A DNA stretch of 64,000 nt from Planococcus kocurii. Lineage in GTDB: Bacteria; Bacillota; Bacilli; Bacillales_A; Planococcaceae. Below the pieces are notes generated by a model that was not told the DNA's origin, ran no database searches, and was given only the letters and a program-made list of their open reading frames with translations. The stretch spans positions 620,001-684,000 of the forward strand of contig NZ_CP013661.2 of assembly GCF_001465835.2 (NCBI RefSeq), written 5' to 3'. The translations under genes were made by a program, and so were the position numbers. Shown piece by piece: positions 1-8,156 of this stretch; the stretch's first letter is position 1; the number at the start of each line of letters is the position of its first letter.

Positions 1-1307
1 GTTTCGTTTCCACTGTCTAGTAAAGCTTGCGCAAATGCTGGAATAGTGTGGCCTTGTTCTTTCATTTTATGGACTGATTTTTCAACACCAATGGCATCCC
101 AAATTTCAAATGGTCCTTGTTGCCAACCGAAGCCCCATTTCATAGCATTGTCAATGGCAACAATATCATCAGCAATTTCTCCAGTTAACTCAGCCGAATA
201 CAAAAGTGTCGGAGCAAGTATGCTCCAAAGCAATTCACCGGTACGGTCTTCTGCATACACAAGCGTCTTCATTTTAGCTGCAAGACCTTTTTGCTGTTTC
301 GCGAGTTCTTGTGAAGGCGTTTTCAATTTACCGGCTGTGCGGTATTCAAGCGTCTCTGGATCAAGTTCTAAAATCTCTTTGTCTTTTTTCAAGAAGAAGC
401 CCTGTCCCGACTTTGCTCCTAACCAACCATTTTGCACCATTTTCGTCATAAATTCAGGCGCTTCAAAAACCTTTTGTTCTTCTCCTGAAGTTTGATCATG
501 GACATTTTTGGAAACATGCATGAACGTATCCAGTCCAACAACATCAAGTGTACGGAATGTTGCTGATTTTGGACGACCAATTAGTGGACCCGTTACCGAG
601 TCGACTTCTCCTATTGAATAGCCACGTGCCATCATTTCACGTAACGTAACCAATAGACCATATGTACCGATTCGGTTAGCGATAAAGTTTGGTGTATCTT
701 TTGCAATAACTACACCTTTTCCTAAACGATTTTCCCCAAATGCCGTCATGAATTCGACAACTTCTGGAGCAGTCGTTGTCGCAGGAATGATCTCTAACAG
801 CTTCAAATAACGTGGTGGATTGAAAAAGTGAGTTCCTAGGAAATGTTTACCGAAATCTTCCGAACGCCCTTCGACCATCGCATTAATGCTAATACCCGAT
901 GTATTTGAAGAAATAATGGTGCCATCTTTTCTAACGCTATCAATTTTTTCATATAATGATTTTTTTACATCCAGGTTTTCGACAATAACTTCGATAATCC
1001 AGTCGATGTCTTTTAATTTATCTAAATCATCTTCCAGATTTCCTGGTGTGATTAGTTGAAGATTTTTTTTAGCTGTTAATGGAGCTGGTTTCTGTTTAAG
1101 TAACTTCTGAATAGAGCCGGTTGCAATTCGATTACGAACCACACTGTCTTCCATAGTAAACCCTTTTGCCTGTTCTTCTTTTGACAATTCACGAGGAACA
1201 ATATCAAGCAACAATACAGGAATTCCTATATTTGCAAGGTGCGCTGCAATTCCCGAACCCATAACACCTGAACCGAGTACAGCCGCTTTTCTAATTTGGT
1301 AAGCCAC
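1..1307 (-). CDS. fadN: 3-hydroxyacyl-CoA dehydrogenase FadN, N-terminal part
   Basis: Beta-oxidation enzyme that oxidises 3-hydroxyacyl-CoA with NAD; family members also carry an enoyl-CoA hydratase-like C-terminal domain. About 435 residues are visible and the gene runs off the left edge. The N terminus shows the Rossmann motif GSGVMGSGIA (residues about 10-19), followed by the HFFNPPRYLKLLE motif of the dehydrogenase domain. The start is a GTG at 1305-1307, chosen because AAGGAGGG lies just upstream and no ATG fits. A perfect FadR operator lies directly upstream, so fatty-acyl-CoA-relieved repression is expected. FadN usually precedes fadA and fadE, which would lie outside the window. Confidence 0.88.
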   Translation of the reverse strand, partial: MAYQIRKAAVLGSGVMGSGIAAHLANIGIPVLLLDIVPRELSKEEQAKGFTMEDSVVRNRIATGSIQKLLKQKPAPLTAKKNLQLITPGNLEDDLDKLKDIDWIIEVIVENLDVKKSLYEKIDSVRKDGTIISSNTSGISINAMVEGRSEDFGKHFLGTHFFNPPRYLKLLEIIPATTTAPEVVEFMTAFGENRLGKGVVIAKDTPNFIANRIGTYGLLVTLREMMARGYSIGEVDSVTGPLIGRPKSATFRTLDVVGLDTFMHVSKNVHDQTSGEEQKVFEAPEFMTKMVQNGWLGAKSGQGFFLKKDKEILELDPETLEYRTAGKLKTPSQELAKQQKGLAAKMKTLVYAEDRTGELLWSILAPTLLYSAELTGEIADDIVAIDNAMKWGFGWQQGPFEIWDAIGVEKSVHKMKEQGHTIPAFAQALLDSGNE

Positions 1308-1329
1308 TAGCAAACCCTCCTTGATTTTT

Positions 1330-1347
1330 TGAATGAATACTCATTCA
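1330..1347. promoter_or_regulatory. FadR operator upstream of fadN
   Basis: TGAATGAATACTCATTCA fits the published Bacillus FadR box (TGAATGA-N-TA-N-TCATTCA) at every defined position. It lies 22 bp from the fadN start, where bound repressor would block transcription. An identical 18-mer lies upstream of the acyl-CoA ligase at 54542. Confidence 0.85.
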
Positions 1348-1461
1348 TTTTTAGTTTAAAAAAATAGAACGTTCTCCTATGTCTCTTAGTGTAAGTTATT
1401 TTCTCTTTTTTCGCAATATTTAATCGCTAAAAAATCCCTTAATTTTTCAGAAACAAATTCT

Positions 1462-1489
1462 TTGCCATTTTATAAATACACGGTAAACT
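1462..1489 (+). promoter_or_regulatory. SigA-type promoter for the thioredoxin-like gene
   Basis: TTGCCA, a 16-bp spacer and TAAACT are followed by a strong ribosome binding site (AAGGAGG) 12 bases before the ATG at 1519. Predicted by eye only. Confidence 0.45.
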
Positions 1490-1518
1490 GAAAGGGAACC
1501 TATAAGGAGGCCATCTAA

Positions 1519-1839
1519 ATGAAATCACTTTCTACGAACGAACAATTTAACGAAGCTATAAACGGCGAACAACCGGTAATCGTAAAATTTCAAGCTGGTT
1601 GGTGCCCAGACTGCAGAAGAATGGATATGTTTATCGATCCAATCGTCGAAGAATACAACCAATACCAATGGGTAGACGTTAACCGCGATGAACTTCCAGA
1701 ACTTGCTGAAAAATATGACGTAATGGGTATTCCAAGTCTATTGATTTTCAAAAACGGCGAGAAAACAGCTCATCTTCACAGCGCTAACGCAAAATCACCT
1801 GAATCTGTTACAGAATTTTTGAACGACCAAAAAGAGTAG
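1519..1839 (+). CDS. Thioredoxin family protein
   Basis: Small cytoplasmic thiol-disulfide protein of 106 residues, the usual thioredoxin size. The redox motif is C29-P-D-C32, preceded by the typical strand ending in Gly-Trp. The cis-proline loop GIPSLLIF is present near residue 72. The PD dipeptide in the active site differs from the GP of housekeeping TrxA, so this is a thioredoxin-like paralogue whose partner is unknown. It is monocistronic, with its own promoter and a terminator that overlaps its stop codon. The ATG is preceded by AAGGAGG at ideal spacing. Confidence 0.85.
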   Translation: MKSLSTNEQFNEAINGEQPVIVKFQAGWCPDCRRMDMFIDPIVEEYNQYQWVDVNRDELPELAEKYDVMGIPSLLIFKNGEKTAHLHSANAKSPESVTEFLNDQKE

Positions 1840-1860
1840 GCTCATGCCTACTCCTTTTTT
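1834..1860 (+). terminator. Intrinsic terminator of the thioredoxin-like gene
   Basis: The stem GAGTAGGC/GCCTACTC has a TCAT loop and is followed by CTTTTTT. The left arm contains the TAG stop codon. Confidence 0.85.
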
Positions 1861-1940
1861 CTCTACTAAAATTTTCAAGCGTCTATCACATGTTTCATTT
1901 AATAATTTCATACTTACTACAAGACCCTGGAGGTATATAG

Positions 1941-2402
1941 ATGGATCCACAACAGGAAATAACCCAATTAAAAGAACAACTGCTTTATTATGAAAAGCTG
2001 ATCAAAAATATGTCTGCTCCGATAATTCCATCAGTTGTTCCAAAGACCATTTTAGTACCAATCGCTGGTTTTATTTTTTCAGAGCGCTTTGATTTGATTC
2101 GTACAACTGTATTAACCTACGCAGAAAAGCATCGCGATACTGAACGTGTCATCTTTGATTTTACTGGTGTGACAACTGATAACTTGATGGAATTCGACTA
2201 TGACGGATTAGCAAGTGAACTGAGCCAGTTGAATTCTGCTCTGAGTTTAATGGGACTGCGTGCTATTTATGTCGGATTTAATCCATTGTTTGTACGTGAA
2301 ATCGTCCGGGCTGGCATCCAAGTCGAACTGGAAGTTTATACAACATTTAAAACTGCTCTTGAACGTTTGCTCACTGAAAACAAAAAATTAACGACTACGT
2401 GA
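1941..2402 (+). CDS. STAS-domain protein, RsbR-like
   Basis: Protein of 153 residues with a short N-terminal helix rich in Glu, Gln and Lys (residues 1-25, likely coiled coil) and a STAS domain over about residues 35-145. The fold is suggested by the strand VIFDFTGV, the LMGLRAIYVGF segment and the closing helix. STAS proteins of this kind sit in stressosomes or act as anti-sigma antagonists. The phosphoacceptor Ser/Thr at the usual helix cap is not obvious: the region reads TTDNLMEFDYDG. There is no rsbS, rsbT or sigB gene nearby. The ATG follows GGAGG. A STAS fold is likely; a role in SigB control is only a guess. Confidence 0.65.
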   Translation: MDPQQEITQLKEQLLYYEKLIKNMSAPIIPSVVPKTILVPIAGFIFSERFDLIRTTVLTYAEKHRDTERVIFDFTGVTTDNLMEFDYDGLASELSQLNSALSLMGLRAIYVGFNPLFVREIVRAGIQVELEVYTTFKTALERLLTENKKLTTT

Positions 2403-2442
2403 TAAAACTAATTGTTAGAAACTCCGTGGAGGTAAAATTGCC

Positions 2443-2958
2443 ATGAAAAAACTCATCGCTTTTCAAGGTCTTTCCCAACATGATACAAGTATTCACAAAA
2501 AATATCGTTCTTCTGCGTGTGGACCTGTGACTATTGCTGCCATTATGCAATACCACGAAGAACTCAATATTGGTATCAATCAACTGTATCAACTTCTCGG
2601 CTCTACACGCATCGGGTTGTTTACTTGGAGACTATTGAAAAATTTTCAGAAGCTCAGCGGCAAACGGTATGAGGCAAAAAAAGTTCTCGATATGTCCGAG
2701 GTAAAAGAAGAATTGTTGGCAAATCGACCGCTTGCTATGAAGTTTGACCGCTACTTTACTTTTCGTTGGTTTTCTAAACCGCTATATAGCTATCACTGGG
2801 TCCCGTTAATTGGTTTTGAGGAAAAGTCAGCTGACCTCGTTCTCTATTTTCACGACAACGGACAGAAAAACCGTCCCAGCAAAATGCGGACGGCTTCTTA
2901 TTTAGCAAATCAACACGTGCTGACCTTTGTGAAAATTACGCCCAAGGATCGATCGTAA
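2443..2958 (+). CDS. C39-like (papain-fold) peptidase family protein
   Basis: Protein of 171 residues that resembles the peptidase_C39-like family. The putative nucleophile is Cys26 in SSACGPVTIA, the catalytic His is His118 in YHWVPLIGF, and HDNG (137-140) gives the third position. No signal peptide or membrane segment is seen, so it appears cytoplasmic, which is unusual for bacteriocin-processing C39 peptidases. The substrate is unknown. The ATG at 2443 follows GTGGAGGT. Its last 23 bases overlap, tail to tail, the end of the exonuclease gene on the other strand. Confidence 0.65.
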   Translation: MKKLIAFQGLSQHDTSIHKKYRSSACGPVTIAAIMQYHEELNIGINQLYQLLGSTRIGLFTWRLLKNFQKLSGKRYEAKKVLDMSEVKEELLANRPLAMKFDRYFTFRWFSKPLYSYHWVPLIGFEEKSADLVLYFHDNGQKNRPSKMRTASYLANQHVLTFVKITPKDRS

Positions 2959-3835
2959 CTTCGGCATTTTTTTCGAGTTGTTTAGCCAGTAACAATAATT
3001 GTTGATCGCGACATAACTGTATATGGTCATTGGTGTAGCTAGGAACAACAAGTTGCTCTAGCGGCATATCCAACTGGATGTCACATTTGATGACAGCCAG
3101 TTTTTTTGATAGCAGCAGCATTTCTTTATGTTCTTCAATTTTCTTTTTCTGTGCCGGTTTTAATTCGTCGATGGCTCTTAGTACACCATCAGTCGAGCCG
3201 TACGTTTGAATCAGCTGAAGTGCCGTCTTCGGTCCAATCCCTTTAACGCCAGGATAGCCATCGCTTGGGTCACCCATAAACGCTTTAACATCAGCAAACT
3301 GCGAAGGCTGAATGCCATACTCTTCAATAAATCGATCATCAGTATAGACATCGTAAACGTGAAATCCTTTTTTCATAAACGCAATTTTGACAGAAGGCGA
3401 TAATAGTTGCAGCATATCTTTGTCACCGGTAATGATGGTAAAGTCGACTTGGCCCTGCCATTGCTTTGTAAATGACCCGATAAAGTCATCTGCTTCAATC
3501 CCCGCTTCACCATAATTTTTCCAACCCAGTTGCTCAGAAATTTCTTGTGCCCAGTCAAACTGATGCACCATGTCTTCTGGTGGTGCCGGACGATTGGCTT
3601 TATAGCCATCGAAAAGATCTGTACGGAAAGTTTTAGATCCCATATCCCAGCACACGGCCATATGTGTCGGTTTCATCATCGTTTTAGCCGCTAGCACGTG
3701 TCGCGTAAATCCTTGAACGCCATTTGTCGCTAATCCTTCTGTTGTGCGGAAATATTGGTTGACTGCTGAGGTTGCAAAAAACGACCGGAACAAAAGAGCC
3801 ATTCCATCTATTAATAACACATGTGGTTTTTCCAT
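2936..3835 (-). CDS. ypcP: 5'-3' exonuclease (YpcP-type, stand-alone Pol I nuclease domain)
   Basis: FEN-family nuclease of 299 residues, homologous to the N-terminal domain of DNA polymerase I and acting on RNA primers and flaps. It shows LIDGMALLFRSFF at the N terminus, the acidic cluster EADDFIGSF and TGDKDMLQLL, then the helix-hairpin-helix GVKGIGPKTALQL. The metal-binding aspartates are all present. The start at 3835 was preferred over the ATG five codons upstream because the GGAGG ribosome binding site lies between them and overlaps the upstream ATG. Convergent overlap with the C39-like gene is 23 bp. Confidence 0.9.
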   Translation of the reverse strand: MEKPHVLLIDGMALLFRSFFATSAVNQYFRTTEGLATNGVQGFTRHVLAAKTMMKPTHMAVCWDMGSKTFRTDLFDGYKANRPAPPEDMVHQFDWAQEISEQLGWKNYGEAGIEADDFIGSFTKQWQGQVDFTIITGDKDMLQLLSPSVKIAFMKKGFHVYDVYTDDRFIEEYGIQPSQFADVKAFMGDPSDGYPGVKGIGPKTALQLIQTYGSTDGVLRAIDELKPAQKKKIEEHKEMLLLSKKLAVIKCDIQLDMPLEQLVVPSYTNDHIQLCRDQQLLLLAKQLEKNAEVTIDPWA

Positions 3836-3890
3836 ATAAAAATCCTCCATCTTTTTATTGCTTCCCTTCTATTCTAACGCCTATGTATTG

Positions 3891-3915
3891 AAAAAACCGC
3901 CAAAGCGGCGGTTTT
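3891..3915 (-). terminator. Terminator of the BCCT transporter gene
   Basis: The stem AAAACCGCC/GGCGGTTTT has a five-base loop and ends in a T-rich tract on the minus strand. The stop codon lies within the stem. Confidence 0.8.
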
Positions 3916-5410
3916 AACGTTTGCGTTTAATTGCTTTGTATTCAATTGTTACTGCTTTATAGAAGGATGTCATCATGAGCAGGATAATAATCGAGAACGG
4001 GAACGCCGCAATGATTAGCACTGTTTGCAATGTATCCAGTCCACCTGTCGAGAGTAAAATGACCGCAATGGCTGATTGTGCAATCCCCCAAGTTAATTTT
4101 ACTGTGTTTTGAGGATATAACGATCCACCTGTTGTTTGCATACCGAGAACAAATGTTGCCGAATCGGCAGAAGTAACAAAAAACGTAGTGATTAAGAATA
4201 CGGCAATAACAGATAAAATCACGCCAAACGGCAATTCATTAAATACGGCAAACAAAGTTTGCTCTGTCAATAATCCAGTCAAATCCACTCCGCTTTGTTG
4301 CACATCGATTGCTGTTGTACCAAAAGCTGCAAACCAAAGGAAACTGATAAACGTTGGAATCATCAATACGCCTAGTAAGAATTGACGAATTGTCCGACCT
4401 TTGGAAACACGTGCGATGAAAACACCAACAAATGGAGACCAAGAAATCCACCAAGCCCAGTAAAAGATGGTCCAGCCATCAATCCACGCACGATTTTCGC
4501 CATCGATTGGGGCTGCACGGAAACTCATTTCAACGATGTTTTGGAAATACGTACCGATTGTGTCAGTAAACATATTCATGATCAACAAGGTTGGCCCAAG
4601 AATGATGACGGCTAGCAATAGTACAACAGCTAACACCATATTGGTATTTGACAAGTATTTAATCCCTTTGCTTAGCCCAGACCAAGCTGAAATCATAAAC
4701 AATACCGTCACAATGGCAATGATGACCAATTGAACAGAAAAACTATCTTCCGAGATTCCGTCAAACAAATACGCAAGGCCGCCGTTTATTTGGATAGCGC
4801 CAAAGCCAAGAGTCGTTGCGACACCGACAACTGTTGCGAAAACCGCAATGACGTCAACAAAAGTACCCCATGGTCCTTTCATCTTGTCTCCAAATATCGG
4901 TTTTAACGTTGCCGAAATCAAGCCAGGTTCCCCTTTTCGGAACTGAGCATATGCAAGTGCTAATGCCACAACGGCATAAATCGCCCATGCATGAATACCC
5001 CAGTGGAAAAAGCTGAATCGCATTGACTCACGCATCGCTTCAGCGGTTCCAGGTTCAGCGGTTGCTGAATCAATCGCGTAATGCGACAGCGGTTCTGCCG
5101 CTCCCCAGAATACCAAACCAATTCCCATTCCTGCTGAAAACAGCATGGCAATCCACGTTCCAAATGAAAACTCAGGCTTGTCTGAGTCTTTCCCTAATTT
5201 GATTTGCCCCATCGGACTGATGAGGAAAAACAAACAGAACAAAACGATGATGGAAACAATTAATAAATAATACCATCCAAACGAAGTTGTCAGGAATGAT
5301 TCTATATTCCCTGTAACTTCTGAAAAACTATCAGGTGCAAGCGCGCCAAAGCCAATGGCTAACAATACGAGCGCAAGTACAATCCAAAATACATTGGTTA
5401 CTTTTTTCAT
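3914..5410 (-). CDS. BCCT-family glycine betaine/choline transporter
   Basis: Sodium-coupled compatible-solute importer of about 498 residues with 12 predicted membrane helices, similar to OpuD. Family marks are the glycine-rich segment [11 protein letters not shown] in the first third and the tryptophan-rich segment [16 protein letters not shown] in helix 8, which forms the betaine-binding aromatic box. Substrate is most likely glycine betaine, though choline or carnitine cannot be excluded. The start at 5410 (MKKVTNVFW) is favoured over 5431 because GAGGAGAGG lies between them. The gene stands alone, with its own promoter, a long structured leader and a terminator. Confidence 0.88.
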   Translation of the reverse strand: MKKVTNVFWIVLALVLLAIGFGALAPDSFSEVTGNIESFLTTSFGWYYLLIVSIIVLFCLFFLISPMGQIKLGKDSDKPEFSFGTWIAMLFSAGMGIGLVFWGAAEPLSHYAIDSATAEPGTAEAMRESMRFSFFHWGIHAWAIYAVVALALAYAQFRKGEPGLISATLKPIFGDKMKGPWGTFVDVIAVFATVVGVATTLGFGAIQINGGLAYLFDGISEDSFSVQLVIIAIVTVLFMISAWSGLSKGIKYLSNTNMVLAVVLLLAVIILGPTLLIMNMFTDTIGTYFQNIVEMSFRAAPIDGENRAWIDGWTIFYWAWWISWSPFVGVFIARVSKGRTIRQFLLGVLMIPTFISFLWFAAFGTTAIDVQQSGVDLTGLLTEQTLFAVFNELPFGVILSVIAVFLITTFFVTSADSATFVLGMQTTGGSLYPQNTVKLTWGIAQSAIAVILLSTGGLDTLQTVLIIAAFPFSIIILLMMTSFYKAVTIEYKAIKRKR

Positions 5411-5442
5411 ATAGTACCTCTCCTCTTCCATTTTTATCGCCG

Positions 5443-5497
5443 CTTTAACGGTCAGTAGATTCTCGCATCCTGAGCAAGATTCCGCTGACCGCTAAAG
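5443..5497 (-). promoter_or_regulatory. Long leader hairpin upstream of the BCCT gene
   Basis: On the minus strand CTTTAGCGGTCAG and CTGACCGTTAAAG pair over 13 positions with one G-U. The intervening bases extend the stem (GAATCTTGC with GCGAGAATC, one mismatch), giving a near-continuous hairpin of more than 20 bp that ends 32 bases before the start codon. It matches no riboswitch class I can recognise. Confidence 0.6.
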
Positions 5498-5513
5498 TCC
5501 GAATCGATGAACT

Positions 5514-5544
5514 AAAAAACAGCAGAGGATGAAGACCCCCGCTG
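5514..5544 (-). terminator. Terminator-like hairpin in the BCCT leader
   Basis: CAGCGGGGG pairs with CCTCTGCTG (nine pairs including G-U) around a seven-base loop, followed by TTTTTT on the minus strand. It lies between the predicted promoter and the gene, so it may act as an attenuator. Confidence 0.65.
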
Positions 5545-5573
5545 ATTGAAGTTTATCTTTATCACAAGTGTAA

Positions 5574-5602
5574 AGGATACGGAAATTTTCGGCTCCTGTC
5601 AA
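5574..5602 (-). promoter_or_regulatory. SigA promoter of the BCCT transcript
   Basis: TTGACA (5597-5602), a 17-bp spacer and TATCCT (5574-5579) lie on the minus strand. It predicts an untranslated leader of about 155 bases that contains both hairpins described here. Confidence 0.65.
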
Positions 5603-5810
5603 ACTAGCCGGGCTAAAAAAATTCCTAAAAGACTTTAAAACCAGGTTTTTACACATTCAAAAAATGATAAACAACTGACCATTTTTTCATAGTAGTAGTC
5701 GCTTACGTCCTCACATACTCCACTCTACTAGCAAAATTTCCTGTTCAAGCTAAAAATCGTTGTTCACCGCATAAAATCCATTTCTCCGCATTTTGTATCC
5801 ATCTATTTAT

Positions 5811-5847
5811 TTTTTAAAAAAATCAGATTCACAAGGAATCTGATTTT
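5811..5847 (-). terminator. Terminator of the SurA-N lipoprotein gene
   Basis: AAATCAGATTC/GAATCTGATTT stem with a five-base loop, then a T run on the minus strand. Confidence 0.85.
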
Positions 5848-5854
5848 CGGTGGT

Positions 5855-6616
5855 TTATAAATTAATGGTGACTTCTGCTTTTTCGCGAAGTTTTGCGATT
5901 AACGCTTGTGTGGCTTCACTTTCTTTTTGCGCCTTCATTTGCTCTTCAATCTGTGGCTTGACTTCTTCAAATGCTGGAATTTCTTCGCCATCCGATTCTT
6001 CTTGCTGTGCTTTTGCTTCATCATAGTAAGTTTGTAGTTCTTTATCCGTTAGTTTGATTTCGCCAGTTTCTGATGCAACCAGCTGATCAATTTTTACTTG
6101 CGATTCTACTTGAGTCATTACTTCTTCTTTAGAAACGCCTTGCTCTTCAAGTGCTGTCAATAACTCATCTGACGACTTAAGGCCATTTTGCTGAGCCAAT
6201 TCTTCTAACGCTGTATTGATCTGTTCTTCCGTTGCCGATAACTTTTGGTTTTTCGTTTCTTGAACAAGCAATTCTTGTGCCACTAGGCTTTCAGCAACTT
6301 GCTCTTTTAACTGAGTCTGATCGACTTCTTGACCAGACATTTGTGCTTGCATCGCCATCTGTTGAAATTGTCCAGTATAGGTCGATTCAAATTCTTTTTT
6401 ATCGATTTTTTCTCCATTTACTTCTGCTACGACATCAGGAATGTCTTTCAAATCAGGTTCAGGCATTTCTGGTTGCTCCGCGCTTTCTTGATCGGTTGCT
6501 ACCTCTTCTTGCGGTGTTTCTTCACCTTCTGTTTCTTTAGCAGTATCATCACCACAAGCAGCTAACGCTACCATGGATCCTCCAAGTACAATTGTTAAAA
6601 ACCATTTTTTAATCAT
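5855..6616 (-). CDS. SurA N-terminal-domain lipoprotein (PrsA-related foldase)
   Basis: Secreted lipoprotein of about 253 residues. The start MIKKW is chosen because GAAGGGAG precedes it. The signal peptide ends in the lipobox LAAC, followed by a Glu/Gln/Pro-rich linker (to about residue 65). The chaperone core opens with VVAEVNGEKIDKKEF, a hallmark of SurA/PrsA N-terminal domains, and continues with long charged helices. There is no parvulin PPIase domain, unlike true PrsA, so this is a chaperone-only relative. The enzyme Lgt that would lipidate it is encoded at 35590. Monocistronic. Confidence 0.8.
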   Translation of the reverse strand: MIKKWFLTIVLGGSMVALAACGDDTAKETEGEETPQEEVATDQESAEQPEMPEPDLKDIPDVVAEVNGEKIDKKEFESTYTGQFQQMAMQAQMSGQEVDQTQLKEQVAESLVAQELLVQETKNQKLSATEEQINTALEELAQQNGLKSSDELLTALEEQGVSKEEVMTQVESQVKIDQLVASETGEIKLTDKELQTYYDEAKAQQEESDGEEIPAFEEVKPQIEEQMKAQKESEATQALIAKLREKAEVTINL

Positions 6617-6861
6617 GGGTATTCTCCCTTCAAACATAATGTGGATTATTGTAGCACACTCTGTAGAGCTGTAAAAACAATAACCATTGCACCTTGTCTA
6701 TTAACATTATTTAGAAATAAAAAAATTCTACATTATTCAGCAAGCTTTTCTTATATAAACACGCTTACCATCATTAGACTCCCTCAAAACAATCAGTTGC
6801 AAGACGAAAGTCATAGATCTTCGTATTTTTTTGATTTGAATCACTTCTACTTTAATTTTAA

Positions 6862-7061
6862 CTAGCTCTTACTTAATTTTAAGAAGTCAGTCATTATTTC
6901 AGCACTCCCTGGTGTAAACACGAACAATGAAAATGCAATAAAAACGATCCCTATAACGCCAAATCCGATGCGCATCGGTAACTGAAACCGCTTTTCATGA
7001 AGACTCCAGAGAAGAGTAAACTTTTTCCTATAAGCAACATCAAGAAATACCGAAACTCCAT
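6862..7061 (-). pseudogene. Small two-helix membrane protein, apparently frameshifted
   Basis: From the ATG at 7061, preceded by AGAGGTG, frame one encodes MEFRYFLMLLIGKSLLF and a second Met, then stops after 36 residues. An overlapping frame (minus one) encodes FQLPMRIGFGVIGIVFIAFS and ends at a TAG at 6862. Joined near 6994, the two give a coherent protein of about 65 residues with two hydrophobic helices. Either this is a decayed gene, a sequencing error, or a frameshift is used. I do not recognise the family. It lies between tmRNA and the SurA-N gene, both also on the minus strand. Confidence 0.4.
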
Positions 7062-7161
7062 ACGGACACCTCTTTTAGCGTTATACGGTAATAGGACGAT
7101 CGTGATTGGTAGAGGTTCGATCTATCTTGAATAAACAGAAAGTCAATGTTGGGCAGGAACC

Positions 7162-7199
7162 AAAAAACGCCAAAACCAGTAAAGGTTTTGACGTTTTTT
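7162..7199 (-). terminator. Terminator downstream of tmRNA
   Basis: AAAACGTCAAAACC pairs with GGTTTTGGCGTTTT around a six-base loop, followed by T residues on the minus strand. Confidence 0.85.
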
Positions 7200-7208
7200 A
7201 TCTCACTA

Positions 7209-7559
7209 TGGAGACGGCGGGAGTCGAACCCGCGTCCAGAAACTCCGCTACTTAAGCATCTACGCGTGTAGCTCATCTATTAAGGTTTCATGCGCCATTC
7301 TGCCGATAAGCAGGCGTCTTGGGCACTAATCTGAGAATCTCTCCCGGTTGCCTCAGATGGCAGCAAACGGTGTATCCCACTAAAGTTGAGCTTTACCTAG
7401 CCACATGGGCGATGGATAGATAAAGCAGATCCGAGCTTACGCTGCGAATGCTAGGTTTTGGTTTGTTTTGCCAGTTGTTATAAGTACGTTTGTGACGGAG
7501 ACGACCCTCCGACGCGCAACTCAAGCCCAGATCATCCCTGTCGAATCCGTAACGTCCCC
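7209..7559 (-). ncRNA. ssrA: Transfer-messenger RNA (tmRNA)
   Basis: Rescues stalled ribosomes and tags the nascent chain for proteolysis. The 5' end GGGGACG pairs with CGTCTCC at the 3' end (seven pairs, one G-U), and the T-arm contains GGTTCGACTCC. The discriminator A is encoded and the CCA is not. The tag reading frame at 7437-7472 gives (A)GKTNQNLAFAA followed by TAA, closely resembling tags of Listeria and Bacillus. Length of about 351 bases is normal. It lies just downstream of smpB, whose product is its obligate partner. Confidence 0.95.
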
Positions 7560-7643
7560 TTATTAAAAGAGACACGGAAGATGTATAAACAGCTTCATGT
7601 GCTATATCCTTATTATAAGGCAACGAAGGTCAGACATCAAGCC

Positions 7644-8108
7644 CTAGCGGTTGTGTTCTTTTATTGCTCGGGCAATGTCGCGTTTCGCATCTTTTTTCTT
7701 CAAATCTTCTCGTTTGTCGTAGTTTTTCTTACCCTTACCGACACCGAGTAAAATTTTAGCAAAGCCGTCTTTCAAATACATTTTCAGCGGGATAATCGCG
7801 GAGCCTTGCACTTTTGAGTGTGCCAGCAAATTAGCAATTTGCTTTTTATGAAGCAACAGCTTACGCGACCGTGTCGGATCGTGGTTAAACTGATTTCCCT
7901 GATCATACGGGCTAATGTGCATATTTGAAATCCACGCTTCACCGTTACGAATACGGACGAACGATTCTTTTAATTGGACTTTGCCATTTCGTGCAGATTT
8001 AATTTCGGTTCCCTGCAAGACGATACCTGCTTCGATTGTTTCTTCAATGAAAAAATCAAAACCGGCTTTCTTGTTTTGGGCAATTACTTTGCCTTCTCCT
8101 TTGGCCAT
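7644..8108 (-). CDS. smpB: SsrA-binding protein SmpB
   Basis: RNA-binding protein of 154 residues that delivers tmRNA to stalled ribosomes. It has the N-terminal start [13 protein letters not shown], the HISPYDQGN segment of the OB-fold core, and the basic C-terminal tail [18 protein letters not shown] that enters the mRNA channel. Length matches the family. It sits between rnr (upstream) and ssrA (downstream), the standard arrangement in Bacillales that groups trans-translation with the RNase that degrades nonstop mRNA. Confidence 0.97.
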   Translation of the reverse strand: MAKGEGKVIAQNKKAGFDFFIEETIEAGIVLQGTEIKSARNGKVQLKESFVRIRNGEAWISNMHISPYDQGNQFNHDPTRSRKLLLHKKQIANLLAHSKVQGSAIIPLKMYLKDGFAKILLGVGKGKKNYDKREDLKKKDAKRDIARAIKEHNR

Positions 8109-8130
8109 GTGGTTTCACCTCAGCTAGATT

Positions 8131-8153
8131 CAAAAAGCGGCCCTCGAGCCGCT
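8131..8153 (-). terminator. Weak terminator between rnr and smpB
   Basis: AGCGGC/GCCGCT stem with a six-base loop and five T residues on the minus strand. The short stem suggests partial termination. Confidence 0.5.
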
Positions 8154-8156
8154 ATT

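Noticed and set aside
46-495. 149-codon plus-strand frame opposite fadN
   Set aside because: It lies antisense within fadN, whose protein is clearly conserved, and has no ribosome binding site.
7393-7623. 76-codon minus-strand frame
   Set aside because: It lies within tmRNA; the real coding part is the short tag at 7437-7472 in another frame.
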